Shown: piece after piece, positions 12,166-24,894 of the stretch | How the letters are laid out: each line of letters starts with the position of its first letter | Numbering within the stretch: position 1 is the first letter of the stretch | Source: Dillenia suffruticosa | Lineage: Eukaryota > Streptophyta > Magnoliopsida > Dilleniales > Dilleniaceae | DNA: 64,000 nt | NCBI GenBank assembly: GCA_033439265.1 | Contig: JAVTVX010000026.1 | Coordinates: 8,371,001-8,435,000, forward strand | Direction: 5' to 3' | Program-made: the position numbers and the translations under genes | Notes under the pieces: model-generated | Told to the model about the DNA's origin: nothing | The model's database searches: none | Seen by the model: the letters and a program-made list of their open reading frames with translations, nothing else

Positions 12166-12860
12166 AATGGTAACTTTTTGGGTCGATGACTTTTAGTCAC
12201 GATTTTTATGGTTTATAGAGACGCCCTATGACAAAACCATCAGAAAATGTAGGCCTTTCCTAACCGACTAAAATGTCCATGAAGAAAAGTTTAGCAACTG
12301 TCAGTAAAGCTGTCACAACCGTCTGTAAAGTAATTCAATTGTGATAGTTAAAAATTATAGTCAATAAATGTAATAGTCTTTTTGGCATAATTTAAAAACA
12401 GTCTCAATATATATCTCTTTTATTATCTACTTAACAATACCGTTTCCATAGGTTTTAGATGTATGGTAACACACAAATTCTACCGTCTTTTAAAACTATA
12501 TTTAATTCTCACCATTAGAACAAACCGTTTGTATAAATTCTATTTATACTAACCTATATACTGTAACGTTTGTAAAACCTAAAATTGTTATCATATTTGT
12601 ATCATATACCTTTATATTTGAAAATAGCCTGGGTGGTAAATTGTAGTAAATTTATGATAGTGGTAGTTTTAGCTAGGTAAATATGTGGTAAATAGGTAAG
12701 TAAATTTATATAGTGATAAGTTAGTGGTAAGTTTGTGATATATAGTTAGATGATAAGTGGTAAATAGATGGTAAGTAGGTAATGGTAAGTAGATGGTAAC
12801 TTCATGCTACTTGTAGGTAAGTCATGGTAATTTTGCTAAATCTAACTTTATTTTTATTTA
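12166..12860. repeat. Left subterminal region of the 15-kb CACTA
   Basis: There is no gene here. Sequence words such as 'ccgtctgtaaag' and 'caaccgtctg' recur and match words near the right end ('ctaaccgtctgtatagg' at 27010). From 12620 to 12830 there is a run of 'tggtaaatag / tggtaagtag' words. This fits the repeat-rich subterminal zones where CACTA transposases bind. Confidence 0.6.
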
Positions 12861-13194
12861 TACTTCAACAATTACATTTTACCCTTTTTATTTCCATTAA
12901 TTCCATTTTATTTAATTTAATTGTGTTTGCATTTTTTTCTAATTTTTTGTTTTTTATGGAATTTATATAAATCGAAGAGTTTCATAAATTAATAAATTGA
13001 AGCAAGTAAAAAATCTATATATTTAATACAAAATCATCTAAAAATATATATTCATCTAATCAATTACATATCTATCATATTTAAATAATGAAAAGTTGAA
13101 TGGGAAAAAACATAAGGAAAAAAAAAAGGTGGGAGGTAGCTCTTGAGGGGAAAAAGGGAAAAAATCAGTTTTCTTAAAAAGAAGAAACCGGACC

Positions 13195-13510
13195 AGATGA
13201 CTTAGATGGGTCCAGTCCGGTTTGGAAGGTGGGCCTGGGGAATGCATTGTGCAACCCGCAAGCGCATTTGCAAGCCCATGCGGGTGCTCTGCCATGCTAG
13301 TAGCCACAAGGGTGCTCGGCCATACCAGCACGGGCGCCCGCACAAGCCACAACACGTGACATGCAGAGCACTCGCACAGGAGTCTGGCCATGCCAGCACG
13401 GCGCCTACGCATGCCACTGTGTATGGCATGCGTGCATGGAAGCACCCGCGCAGGTGCCAGCCATGCCAGCACGAGCACCTGCGCATGCCACCGCTCACGG
13501 CATGAACCTG
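13195..13510. repeat. GC-rich island with imperfect 66-72-bp tandem units
   Basis: This is a sharp GC-rich block in otherwise AT-rich DNA. The word 'ggccatgccagcacgg' recurs near 13319, 13385 and 13457, each followed by variants of 'gcgcctgcgcatgcc'. Open frames across it in both directions are by-products of its composition. Its place about 1 kb from the element end recalls the GC-rich control regions of maize Spm. Confidence 0.7.
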
Positions 13511-13757
13511 CAGATGGATGTAGATATGTGATTTGTGATTAGAATTAATAAACAAAACTAACTCTAACTTTGTTAATAACTCACCAACCTAAATGTATGT
13601 AAAAGTGTGTGGTATTGGTATGAATTTGACTGAAGGCAATAATAGTACTTTTGTTTTGTCAATATCAAAAAAGCAAAAAAGAAAAAGTTGGAAATGAAAT
13701 GACCTATATTGTTCTGTCAAATCAAATTATAAATGTATCCACATTCACTCTTTCACT

Positions 13758-13764
13758 TATAAAA
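13758..13764 (+). promoter_or_regulatory. TATA-box-like site before the first cargo gene
   Basis: 'TTATAAAA' lies about 95 bases before the ATG at 13856, with C-rich 'caactctcacc' repeats between, a plausible transcription start context. Sequence resemblance only. Confidence 0.4.
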
Positions 13765-13855
13765 TGGAACAACTTCTTACCAACTCTCACCCAACTCTCA
13801 TCCCAACTCTCACCTAACTCACATTCAACTCTTATCCATCTAAATTTTAATCCCA

Positions 13856-14885
13856 ATGGCGGGTAGCAATTCATGCTTCAACCATCAAGATTTTCCATCA
13901 AAACAACATAGTGAGTCATTTAATCAAAAATTTCTATCCAAATCTGTTATACATGGTGATGCAATCGATTGAGAATTTCTTGAATTTGTTAAGTTTCCAT
14001 ATGCAAATCATCTAAAAACAATATGTCGAGGAAGTCTTTTTTTCCAACTAATCCATATTATGATAGTTTGGTGAGATTGTTTCACAATAACATAGAAACA
14101 TATAAAGGGAGCAAGGAAGAGAGGGGAAAAATGATATCACGATACAAAACCACAGGTATAGATACATGTTTAAGAGTTATCTTAGAGATAAAGAAATCAT
14201 ACTTTCACCTGATATCATCTGTAGAATGAATCATAAAGAATGGATACATTATTCTCAGTATGAAGAATTTATAAATATTCATTTCATAGAAGATGTTAGG
14301 GTAGTTTTTAAGAAACCACAACTTAGATCGGCTAAATATAAGGTTACATCTCTTGACATGCACGAAGCATTACTCCATCAAATAATCATGCATTATCTGA
14401 GACCTAGAACGTATAAAACTAACATAATCACCTAAGAAGATTACTGGCTCATGGCGTGCTTGGTGCAAAATAAAAATCCAGGCTTTCACTTTTTAATTGC
14501 TTTATATATGATGGAAATCAAAAAAGACAGAAGCAAATCGTCCATATGTTTCTTTGATTTTAAAGTTGGTGAGCCACACTGTGTCTGGAGAAATAACAGG
14601 GGAACCCAACATCAGAGACCCTCTGTATGTACAATATGTACAAATTTTCATAATCTTGAAACAGCTTCAGCTTACCAAGCTTCCCCATCTGTACAAATTT
14701 CTCATCAATCGTCAAATTTAGTCCTTCCGCAAATGGACTCCAAAGAGGTACATGAAGAAGAAGAAGAATTTGTTGGTCTGGAAAAAGGAGTTGCAAAGCC
14801 GGAAGAGAAGTTCAATATATTCAACACCAACATGAACATGAACATGGATATGGATATGGATATGATAGGAATTCTTCGAACATGA
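13856..14885 (+). pseudogene. Plant-transposon-associated protein, first copy (decayed)
   Basis: From the ATG at 13856 ('MAGSNSCF') the reading parallels the gene at 22562. Matching blocks in order are 'EFLEFVKF', 'YYDSLVRLFHNNI' (14047-14085), 'LDMHEALLHQIIMH' (14354-14396) and 'EDYWLMACLVQNKNP' (14433-14480). The pattern resembles the 'putative plant transposon protein' domain common in plant DNA-transposon cargo, with a V-x-x-F-[YH]-x-N-[LI] core. An in-frame TGA replaces the tryptophan codon present in the sister copy, and at least two frame changes follow. The C-terminal part is acidic (a run of Glu near 14755) and ends in a Met/Asn/Asp repeat. The function of this family is not known to me. 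The family name is an inference from motif spacing. Confidence 0.6.
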
Positions 14886-17800
14886 AGTAGGAAGTTGCAG
14901 AGAATCCTTGTGCTTTTTCGGAGGTTCAATTGGTTGTTTAAACTTTTGAGTTGTTAAGTTTGCTTTTTGCTTTGAAAAGTTTGTAAAGTTTGTGACTGTA
15001 GTTGGTTTATGATCACTATATGACTATGGTTGACTATGTATGTGTGAGAGTAAGTTTGTAAAGTTTCTGTATTTAACTGTAGTTGGTTTATGATAACTAT
15101 GACTATGGTATGTGGTTGATATGGTTGACTATGTATGTGATGAGAGTGTGAGATATATTTTGTAATTTGTAATTGATTATATTATAAGTGTGATTATATT
15201 GTTTTTAGTATTATATTGTGAATATATTGTGAATACATTATGATTAAGATTAAATATCAAGGATTAGTGAGATGTGGCAGTTAATATTAGTTTGGTTTAT
15301 GATGTTTTGTACGGATTGGGTTTTGTATTCCTATTTTTTCATGAAATTTCAATCCTGGAATTTTTTTTTTTAATTTCAAAGTTTTGATCTTGAATTTCAA
15401 AGTTTTCATCATTTAAAGGAGTTGTGAGATTTTTAATTTCAAAGTTTTGATCTTAAATTTTTAATTTTGAAGTTTTGATCTTGAATTGTCGTGAGAGGAA
15501 CATCTGTACATCCATCCGTGGAGAGGAGATTGAAAGTTAAAGACAAGATTGAGACAAGATTGAAAGTTATATACTGAACAAAGTGAGCGAACATCCGTAC
15601 ATCCGTGATAGAGAAGATTGAAAATCAAAGACAAGATTGCGACAAGATTGGAAGTCACATTCCGAACAACATTGGAAAATAATGAGGCAAATGAGGCAAG
15701 TATAGGCAAGTATAAATATAAGAAAGCAAAAAATGAATGACTTGCTTTTTTACTTTTACCTTCATTTTTCAGCGAGGAAAAGTATCAGCAAAAAATTAAA
15801 GAAAAATTTAAAGAGGATATGAGGGATGCGAAGAATTTAAAGAAATTGGGAGATGCACATGATTTGCTTTACTTAATTTTTGCTCCTGATTCCTCAAAGA
15901 AGAGATAGAGAGATAGAGAGACCATAAAAAATGATAGAAGAAGAGATGAAAAATAAAATATAACTTTTCCCTCCCATGACTTGATTAATAGTCATGTAAT
16001 TTATAATGTAAACCGTTATACATTAAGTTATACATTAAATTCCATAAGCATAACACTTATTTCCTTCTTGCGGGCAAAGTTTTTTCTTCCACAAATGTTT
16101 AGGGTTTAGGTTTACTATATATTCTTATATATTCTATATATTCTATATATTCTATATATTCTATATATATAAATCGCAAATGTTTACTATATATATTCTA
16201 TATATTCTTATTATTTTTCTTATGATTGATATCAGGCATTTGATATGAATTGGTAAAAAAAAAGCTAGCTATAAATCATATTTTGTAATGATTCTTTAGA
16301 TTTTTTTTCATACTATTGTTTGCAGAATGTGCACAAGCCATTGTAAATGTAAAAAAGAAAAAAAACAGAGAGAAAAAGCTTGACAAGCGGTGCAAGAATT
16401 GCCGTATAAAACAAAGTAGCACTTTGTACTTGTGACACAACCATATAGTGTCACAACCAAAACCAAAGCCGGTCACAACCAAAGCAAGCCAAAATATGAG
16501 TTTGTCCGGTCAAGTAGGCTATAGGGATTGAAGTTTTGAGGAGATAGGCATGGAGTTCTACCCATCCTATGGATACAGACAAAAAACAAACAATGTGTTA
16601 TATAGAAATAATAAATAGTATACAAACATTAAAAAAAGAAATTCAAGAAATACATTTGAAAATATAATTTTATTATCAACAAATTTTATAAATTTTACAA
16701 AAGTGGGGCTCATGAGTTTTCTTCAAAAAGATATTTTTCTTTATCTTAATAATCTTTAATCTTTCCCCAATCTTTATTTACATATAAAATTTTGAACATT
16801 AAAATTAAAATAAAATCTTTTTTTATAATTCTTTTCCATAATTTTTTTCTACACATCTAAAAAATATTCTATAATCTTTTTTCTATAAATCTTAATCAAA
16901 TGGTGTATAGTGACTCAAATAAAAGCCGTATAGTGACCAAAATTTGTTTGTCAAATAGTCGCACAGCTTAGTAGCATAGTAGCAAAAAAATTGTTTGTCC
17001 AATAATAGAATAGTAGCATAGTAGCATACTAAGTACATTAACAAGTTAAAGTTGTTTGTCCAATAGTAGCATAGTAAGCCAATTCGTTGAGACACTAACA
17101 AGCTAAAGCTGAGCTTGACAATTATTGAGCACCATAAACAAATAGTATTAAAAACAAATAGCGAAGATGAAAAAAAAAATTGGTAGAAATAAATATTAAA
17201 AGAATAGTATAAAAACAAAAGATGTAAAATAAAAAAAAATAATTTGAGTAGAGAAATTTGTTTTTTGACAGTTATGGATACAAACAATAAAACAAAAAAA
17301 TGACAAACAATAAAACAATAAAACGTCAAAAATAAAAATTGACAATAAATTCTTGACAAGTCAAACAACAAAGAAATTTGAAGTTTAGAAGCTTGGTCGT
17401 CATATGGTCATGAAATCATATGTGAGTGTAATGTGATAATAGGTGATAAGTTGTGATAATTTTGAGTAATAATAATAGTGTGATAACAAAGTGATAAATT
17501 GTGATAATTGTGATAATAAATGGTAAGTTATTATAATTTCGAGTGATAATAATAGTGTGATAACAATGTGATAAATTATGGTAATTTTGAGATGGCAAGT
17601 TGGTGGTTGTAAGTATGTGGTAAGTAAGTTATGGTAAATGATAAATAACTAATAAAAATACAGTAAATTTAGTGCTAATAGAAATGGAGATCAGAGATTG
17701 GATTTGTAATGAGGGTAAGTATTGTATCACAATTTCTTCACAATTTCACAATTTTCCAGTTGTTTTCACAAATTTTATTTTCCATTTTCTCTCAATTTTG

Positions 17801-18100
17801 TGTTCTGGTTCAACTTTTCTCTCAAATTTTTGTTCTGGTTCAACTTTTCTGTGAATTCCTTCAATCTTGTTTTTCTTTGTTTCCTCCATCTTCATCCTTG
17901 TGTTGGATATCATCTCAGCGCAGACTGTATTATGATCAAACATTAGAAGTTTGAGAAAATATTATTTTCTCAAGAAATTAAGGTCATGAAATAAAGGCAT
18001 AAAATGAAACAATCAGCATTTCTAATACAAATACAATACAAAATTGAAATAAGGTGTGAGAGAACATACTTTTTGACTTGGTGTACTTATAAACATTCCC
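14886..18100. other. AT-rich CACTA interior without recognised genes
   Basis: I find no coding similarity here. It holds a local tandem duplication (15490-15680), a 'ttctatatattctatat' microsatellite (16119-16205), dispersed 'gtgataa / ggtaag' words (17420-17660) and a two-copy 'tgttctggttcaacttttct' repeat (17810-17850). Long open frames on the minus strand at 16892-17371 are phenylalanine- and leucine-rich products of AT composition. Confidence 0.6.
15495..15680. repeat. Two-copy tandem duplication of about 90 bp
   Basis: 'aacatctgtacatccatccg' at about 15498 and 'aacatccgtacatccgtga' at about 15589 start two units. Each continues with 'agaagattgaaa..aaagacaagattg.gacaagattg' and 'gaacaa'. 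The preceding 15360-15480 stretch has three 'aatttcaaagttttgatctt' repeats. Confidence 0.7.
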
Positions 18101-18103
18101 GAT

Positions 18104-20855
18104 TCTTATATCTCCAAAAATTTCATAATAAAAAATCCATAATCATTCCTGATATATAAAAATTATTTTAGGTATGCATTATCTTAAAATCAAATTTATG
18201 TAGTGAATTATATCTAACTTACGTGTTAGCCTGCTATAGAACTTCAACACACACAATGTTGGAGATATGTAGAGAATTTCCATAAATCCTCTCAATGCAA
18301 TTTTTTTGGAAATTAATGAAAATATTATAGTTTATAATTGAATAAAATTTGATATTTAAATATATTAAGGAATAATTACCATGAAAGTTTGGAAGTCATT
18401 ATCTTCATGACCTCTAAAGCAATTACCTGAGTCTAGACAATACATAATTTGTTTGTCTAAAGAAATCGCGTAACAAAACCAATGTTCTTTGAAAAGGACA
18501 GGGATGAAAACTTGAAAAAACAATAATATATTAATATATACTATATTAATAGAAATGTATAATAGTGTTTAATGATAAAGTAACTCACTAGATTACACAA
18601 TCGATAGTCGAATCCAAATTCTTACTCAGACAAACAACTATCAACTATTGAAATATCCCACTGTTTTTATTGTCACACGCATAAACCACAAACATCTACA
18701 TTAGATTAGTAAAGTGAGAAAACTAACTACATATCACTAGACTCCATTAGATTAGGTGAGAAAAGAAAAGAATGCAAGGAGATGGAGTATATGTGTATAT
18801 GAATATAATAAGGTGGTCTACTACAAACAAGCTGTGGAGTCGGTGGCAACTAACACCTATGTGTTGAAGAACGATTAAAGTATATATTGAAGAAGATGAA
18901 AACATAAATAAATATGAATAATATTTATAGAAAACCATAATAGAAAAACACATCTTGAGAAAGGGCAATAGGTGATGTTGAGTAAACGTGTATAGCATTC
19001 CATAGTCTACAAATATAATCATTATATAATTATAATCATAATCATGCAATTATAGTAATAGAAAAAATTGATAAATTAATCAATATGCCAATTCAATGAG
19101 GGGGCACCAATTCATAAGTATCGGTCCAGCACATGTACCATCCATCAATATTATACAAAATTGTTCAATCGATTGTCATAAAAATTAGATTTAGTAACAT
19201 GTATCATAATAATAACGAATGAGAAAAGTTATAACACACTTATCTGTCATTATTTTTTATGGCTTTTCATTCATAAAAAAGCTAAAAATTTTCTTCTTCA
19301 TCAGAAAAAGTCTAAAGGTTAGCAAAGGGAAAGAGAAAGGTAGAAAGTGTTGTATTCATATCCTTCATTTCAGTTAATGTATTCACGACTGCATACAATT
19401 CAACATCATCAGATTGAGGCTCATCTTCAGGCTCTCACCCTTTTTCCTTATACCCTTTGTCCTCTAAATTGTCCTCCAAACCATCTTGCCTTTCTGCTAG
19501 TTCTCATTAAAATGACTATCCTTACCCTTCGGTTTGTCTTCTTCCTTCTCTTCTTGGTCATCATCATCATATTCGCAGAGTTTACACAAGAAATTAGACT
19601 AGAGTCGCAATAGATTCAAGTGAATTCGAATTGACTCCTCCAAAAATATTTTAACTTCCAGATTTTATGCGAATTTTCTACAAAATTGAGATCACAGTAA
19701 GTCATCCATAGTAACTATATTAAGATGCGGTAAATGGTAAGTAAGTACATTGCTATGTGGTGAGTTATGGTAAGTGTTCCATCTAGTTGGTGTTTGTAAC
19801 TTTACCTTGATTTTTTTTTTATTTTTTCTCCACCCACTTCAACCACTTCAATAGCTTCAACAATTTTTTCACATTGGACAACAAACCCTATAGATAGTGA
19901 AATAACTCAGATTTCATACAAAACAGATTCCAAACAAAGTTCAGAATTTACACAATACAATGTAAACTTAACTTACATTTATACGCTCAAATCCAACTCT
20001 TCAATTTACGCAATCGGTGGTCCAATACTGAATGGGCTGTTTCGTTATTTGGCCTCCTAAATCACCAACTTTTACATTCTCAAAGTAAAAGATCTATGCA
20101 CAAGACCAATATTGTTATGGATATATTTATAAATACTAAATTGTAATATTTATAAATATTAAATTGAATTGTATTAAAAACTTACTATACGTAAAAATAA
20201 ACAACCACCGATTCCTGTCTTCTGCCTCTCTTCCTCCTTTTTTCCGCTATTTATAAGATTTTTGAATTGACACATCTCATCAGCAAACCATTGTAAGACA
20301 AAATTAGCCCAATTGTATTGGTCAGCATTCTCCACTCAATAATAATAGTGAGATGTCTAACATAAAAACAACCAAGAAGAAATAAGAGAAAGTATCGTCT
20401 AAACTTGAGAGAGGAGAAGGCATCTTCGATCATCTGCAGCTCTTGCATATGTTGTTTTAACGGGCTATGCTTTAGTTTTGAAAAGTATTTTCTCATCTCT
20501 GAGAATTCAGTAGATGAACAATCCAAAACATTCCATCCTATATAAGGGATTCCTAAAATTTGCCCTACGTCTTCGACTGTGAGCTTAAAATTCTTATTTG
20601 AACCGATAGAAAGACATTTTTCTGTAGGTTCAAACCTCATTTCCAATTCATCACATAATTTTTAACTCAATATATCACAACTAAGTTTCAAAAGTTTACC
20701 AAAGCTCACATTTTTTACTATAGCTTTTATATCACGGTCAGGGTAAAAAATAACTCTTTTACTTCCTTAGGAGAGCACCTAGTTTGAATCGATATTACCC
20801 TACTTACCCTCGTACCAATCAATTCTTTCATTTCATATTTCTGGCTTTCCCCCAT
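18104..20855 (-). pseudogene. ULP1-like (C48) SUMO-protease-type gene of transposon origin, decayed
   Basis: Minus strand. The N-terminal part (20855-20240) reads 'TRCSPKEVKELF', then 'KLTVEDVGQILGIPY' and 'YFLLFLLGCF'. This resembles the domain that precedes ULP1 proteases in plant transposons. An acidic linker ('EYDDDDQEEKEEDKPKGKD') is read at about 19590-19530. The exon at about 18510-18375 gives 'FIPVLFKEHWFCYAISL' followed by 'LDSG', matching the catalytic His-Trp and Asp surroundings of C48 proteases. A last exon (18143-18104), preceded by TATCAG, gives 'NDYGFFIMKFLEI'; families of this type have D-C-G-[IV]-[FY]-V-x-K at this point. The catalytic Cys codon is therefore now Tyr (TGT to TAT is a single transition). 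Several stops lie in the N-terminal part. Exon assignment is by eye. Such proteases are known cargo of plant MULE and CACTA elements. Confidence 0.65.
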
Positions 20856-21848
20856 GTCTATTAAGAAAAATCACATTCAAAAACTTACATTAAAAACTTT
20901 ATTCAATTCAAAATGTACATAATAATAACTAACCGTCATAGTCATCGGAAGCAAAGCACTTGTAGCACTTGTAGAATTGATTTTCTTCTTGGACTCCTTT
21001 CTGTGAGAGAGAGAGAACATGCCAAAAAAATTAAAAATTTGTTTACATTTAAAATCGGATACAAAAATAAACTAATATAAAATTAAAAAAAATTAAAAAA
21101 ATAGTAAGGACTAACTAAAATTATAACTTAGTTCACCTAAAATTAAAACTTAATTCACCTTTTCCTGATGGTGTAGCAACCTCGTTGCTACTAGTTGTGC
21201 TGGTGGTTCTAACATTTGTGTCTTTCATTTTTCCTTTTGTTTTTTGATTTTCTTTTCGAAATTTACAGAATCTTAAAAAAAATTTATTATTCACTCTCCG
21301 AAATGGCTTGAGATCTTCTTCTCACAATCGCAACTAATTCTCCTTCTTCTTCTTTCTTCTTCTTTCATAGTATTCAACTTGAATTCTAAAAATTTTCAAA
21401 AAATTAAAATATTAAAATGTTAAGTTTCGGCCATTAGATGAAATGTTAATAATTTGAGATAATTTTAGTCATCTGATAGTATGTTTGATGTTACCTGAAA
21501 AGATACTAACCTGCAAAATTTGAAACTCCCAATGGCAAAACCCAACCATTAGATTAGCACCATCTCAGCCATTATATCAATTATCATCCACCACCCAACT
21601 GCTACATCTTATTACTTGCTACTTACTACTACTATTAACTATTTACTATTTACTACTTACTACATACTACTTACTAATATATATCTGACTATAGTATGTC
21701 ATATATATAATTATATAATACCAAACTACTATATTTAATCTATATATATATAATATATATATATATATATAATAATTATATAAATAATATAAAATAATTC
21801 CACATTATAAATTAATTAATTATAAATATCAATATAATTGCATAAAAC

Positions 21849-21889
<41 letters not shown>

Positions 21890-22561
21890 GAGGATAATAA
21901 TTTAATTATTAATTTAAATAATGTATTATTAGTAATTTAAGAGTTTTGGATAAACCTAAAAAAAATCATATATATATTCTTATATATATTATATATGGTA
22001 TGTTAATTAACTTGTTGAATTTTTATGTTTTTGTTGGGAATGTACTCTAAACCTATAATACATATCTGCACAAAAAAAAAGAAAAAAAAAAAAGAAGAAA
22101 ACTGTTCACATGCATGCAGTTGGGAAACCTAACAAACACTGTTCACATGCATGCGCCATGTGCAAACCAATTGATCATTCACCGTAAAAAGGACCATAAT
22201 GTTCACAAACAAACAAAGGAAAAAAAAGTTCTGAACAAGATACATTATGTGTCTTGACCATTCACAAAACAAACAAAAACAAAGTTGCATGCAAGGAAAT
22301 CTTGACCATTCACAAAACAAACAAAACAATAATGGCTGCATAATATGGAAAGAAACGGTTTTGTTCTTGCCGACAATACTCTTTCTCACACACTCTCTCA
22401 TTGATTCACACATAAAATTTATCTTCTCTCTCACATAAATTCTCATCAAACTCTCACTCTTTCTCTGAACTCTCTCAGGTTCTTCTTCTTCTTCTCTCAG
22501 CTTCTCTGCTCTCCTTCTCCTTCCCTTCTTCCTTGTCACTTTTTACTCACAAATCTCATAA
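20856..22561. other. AT-rich spacer with microsatellites between divergent cargo genes
   Basis: This is the intergenic space between the minus-strand protease gene and the plus-strand gene at 22562. It contains 'cttactacttactac' words (21610-21670), an AT run (21750-21775) and a clean (AAT)n run (21849-21889). Two near-copies of 'cttgaccattcacaaaacaaacaaa' lie at 22254 and 22300. The last 150 bases before 22562 are CT-rich, as in plant 5' leaders. Confidence 0.6.
21849..21889. repeat. (AAT)n microsatellite
   Basis: About fourteen uninterrupted AAT/ATA triplets. Confidence 0.95.
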
Positions 22562-24067
22562 ATGGCCTCTCGAAAAGAGAAGCAAATTATGAGGGAATCA
22601 GAAGAATATAATAGAAGGGAGTTTCCTTCCCTTAAAAGAAGCAAAGAATTTAAGCAGGTATTTTCTGATCGAAATATTACGGTTGGTCATTTAATAAATT
22701 GGGAATTTTTAGAGAGTATAGGTTTTAAATATGGAAATTATTTTTTAAAAAAAAAAATCTGTCTTCGTTGGATTCTCAATCCAAAAAAAAATTATGAGAA
22801 CGTAGTGAAAATTTTTTATAATAATATTAAAAAAATTAATAATGAGCATTTTATAGTTGTTGATGGCGAAATTAATTCGTGTAATTTTTAAACTTATTTT
22901 GATGGTAAAAAATTGAAATGAATCCAAAAATAATATGCACAGAGGGTGATCTTTCATGGGTGAAGTATGAAGAATGTGCCTCATATTTGGAAAGTGATGA
23001 ATTCATAGATGCTAAAATTGTCTTTGATGATAATAGTTTAGAGAGTTTTAGTAAGAATGCAATGGCTTTAAATTTGTATGAAAGAATTCTTCACTTACTA
23101 ACAGTACATGCTATTAAGCCATGGATAAGTAATTATACCTCTATTACTCGAGAAGATTTTTGGCTAATAGCATGTATTATGGAAGGAAAAAATCCTACTT
23201 TGCATTTCTTACTTCCATATTTTATGATATCTACAAAAGTTTCAAATTCAAATTTAACATATTGTAGTGTGGTTAAAGGTATTTTAAGAAGTCAAGGAAG
23301 AAGTATGCACAATAAAATAAATTTGAAATTAAGCTTTAAAAATGGTATAAATCATAAAACGTTGTGAAGAGCTTTTTGGATTTATGAAGATGATGTTTAG
23401 ATTAATTAAAAAAAGGTTTAGAATATAGGGGGAGCCTGAGGCAGAGGCGGCAGAGACATTAATGAATGTGGACGTAGAGCCAAAAGTGAATGTGAATGAG
23501 GACACTAGCAATGGCAATGAGAATGTAAGGTAGGATCAACTCTTTGAATGGATGCATACTATGAAAACACAAATAACTAGTGTTGATGAGAAAGTTGACC
23601 GATTTGGGAGGGAAATGGGAGAACTGAGAGATAACTTTACTGAATTCAAGCAACAAAATGAGGAAAGTATAGAAAAATGTCATTTGACTTGATAAATATG
23701 AGTGTTGATGTAGGAGTAAATACCAATTTTATTTTATCTATAAGAGATCAGTTACAACTATGTGGAGCTTCTTCCTCAAGGCCGGCTGCACCTTCTTCCT
23801 CTCCTCCTGCTGTTGGAACCAGACCTTCACCTCCTTGAAGCTCACAACCCTCAGCCTATCCATTTACTTTACGTCCATTCAGATCATTTACTCATTCTCC
23901 GAGGACATTCAGTTCATTCAGTTCATCTAGCCGGATTAACCCCTTTGACATTCGGGATGTTATTAGAGGAGCATCACCATCAGCTTCTGGCAGTGCAAGT
24001 GCATCGTCTTCCAATACCACCAAAGAGAAAGCAACAAAAAAAAAAGACCTAGAGTCAAATTTCCGTA
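22562..24067 (+). pseudogene. Plant-transposon-associated protein, second copy (decayed)
   Basis: ATG at 22562 follows a CT-rich leader. Blocks in order are 'REFPSLKRSKEFKQVF', 'HLINWEFLESIGF', 'NYENVVKIFYNNI' (22795-22835), 'GDLSWVKYEECASYL' (22945-22990), 'LNLYERILHLLTVHAIKPW' and 'REDFWLIACIMEGKNP' (23150-23195). A predicted coiled coil follows ('DEKVDRFGREMGELRDNF', 23590-23640). The Ser/Pro-rich tail ends in a basic, nuclear-signal-like 'KEKATKKKRPRVKFP' (24010-24063). The layout parallels 13856-14885 but is longer and better kept. There are a few in-frame stops (for example at 22889) and about three frame changes. I read it as the same family as the first copy, probably a nuclear protein. 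Its function is unknown to me. Confidence 0.65.
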
Positions 24068-24384
24068 ATTTCCATTATTTTTCTTTTTTTTTTTTCTTTT
24101 TCAAGTTCTTGATTGTAATTTTAATTATTTTTCCTTTTTTTGCACTTTTTCCTTTCTTTATTTGTTGCTTTAGTTAAACATGTAATATAATGATATATAT
24201 ATATATATATTATTGTAGCATGTAATGTAATGATATATATATATACATGTAATGTAATGATATATGTTATTATTATTGTAGCACATAATGTAATGTAATG
24301 TAATGAAGTGTAATTCCCCATAACTTAATTTTTTATTTCATTTTTTTCATTTCTTTTTTAATTCATTTATGTGGAATTTTTGCT

Positions 24385-24570
24385 CAACCGCGGGCACCCA
24401 TACAAGGCTTCTACTGCACATGTGCGCACATGCCCGCGAGGGCAATCGCATCCGTGCGGCTTGAACCAAGCATGCATGCGGCTTCAACTGCGCATGCCCA
24501 GGCATGCGCGTGGCTGAAACCACGCATGCATGGGCTTGCCACGGCTAAAACCGCGCATGCCTCGCCAAGA
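24385..24570. repeat. GC-rich island with 'gcgcatgc' repeats
   Basis: A GC-rich block about 2.7 kb from the right end of the element, built from variants of 'ggcttgaaccaagcatgcatg' and 'ggctgaaaccacgcatgcatg'. The motif 'gcatgc' recurs at least five times. It resembles 13195-13510 in composition and in the word 'gcgcatgcc'. Confidence 0.7.
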
Positions 24571-24894
24571 GTACCAATTTTAAGATATTAATGTTGTAAT
24601 AATTTTTAATTATATAAATATATGAAATTATTATTTTAAATTATTAATATTATTATTTATAATTTGTAATGATATTAAATTATTATTTGATATAATATAC
24701 TATATATTTTATTAATTATGAATATTAGTAATTTAATATTATTATATAAATTTTTTTATTTCCAATAAAAAAGCACACCCTAACAATAATACTAACAACT
24801 AACTACCAACTAAAAATAATTTTGGCAAAAAAACAATTTTATTTCTTTAACTTTTTTATTTTCTTATTTACTAATTTTGTTATTTAGCTATTTA

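Noticed and set aside
13056-13555. Cys/His/Ala-rich frames in the GC island
   Set aside because: Both strands and several frames are open at once, as expected of a GC-rich tandem repeat.
16892-17371. 159-codon minus-strand open frame
   Set aside because: Phe/Leu/Tyr-rich translation of AT-rich DNA with no recognisable motif.
17709-17954. Three overlapping short frames suggesting a small membrane protein
   Set aside because: Produced by a two-copy 'tgttctggttcaacttttct' repeat; no conserved signal.
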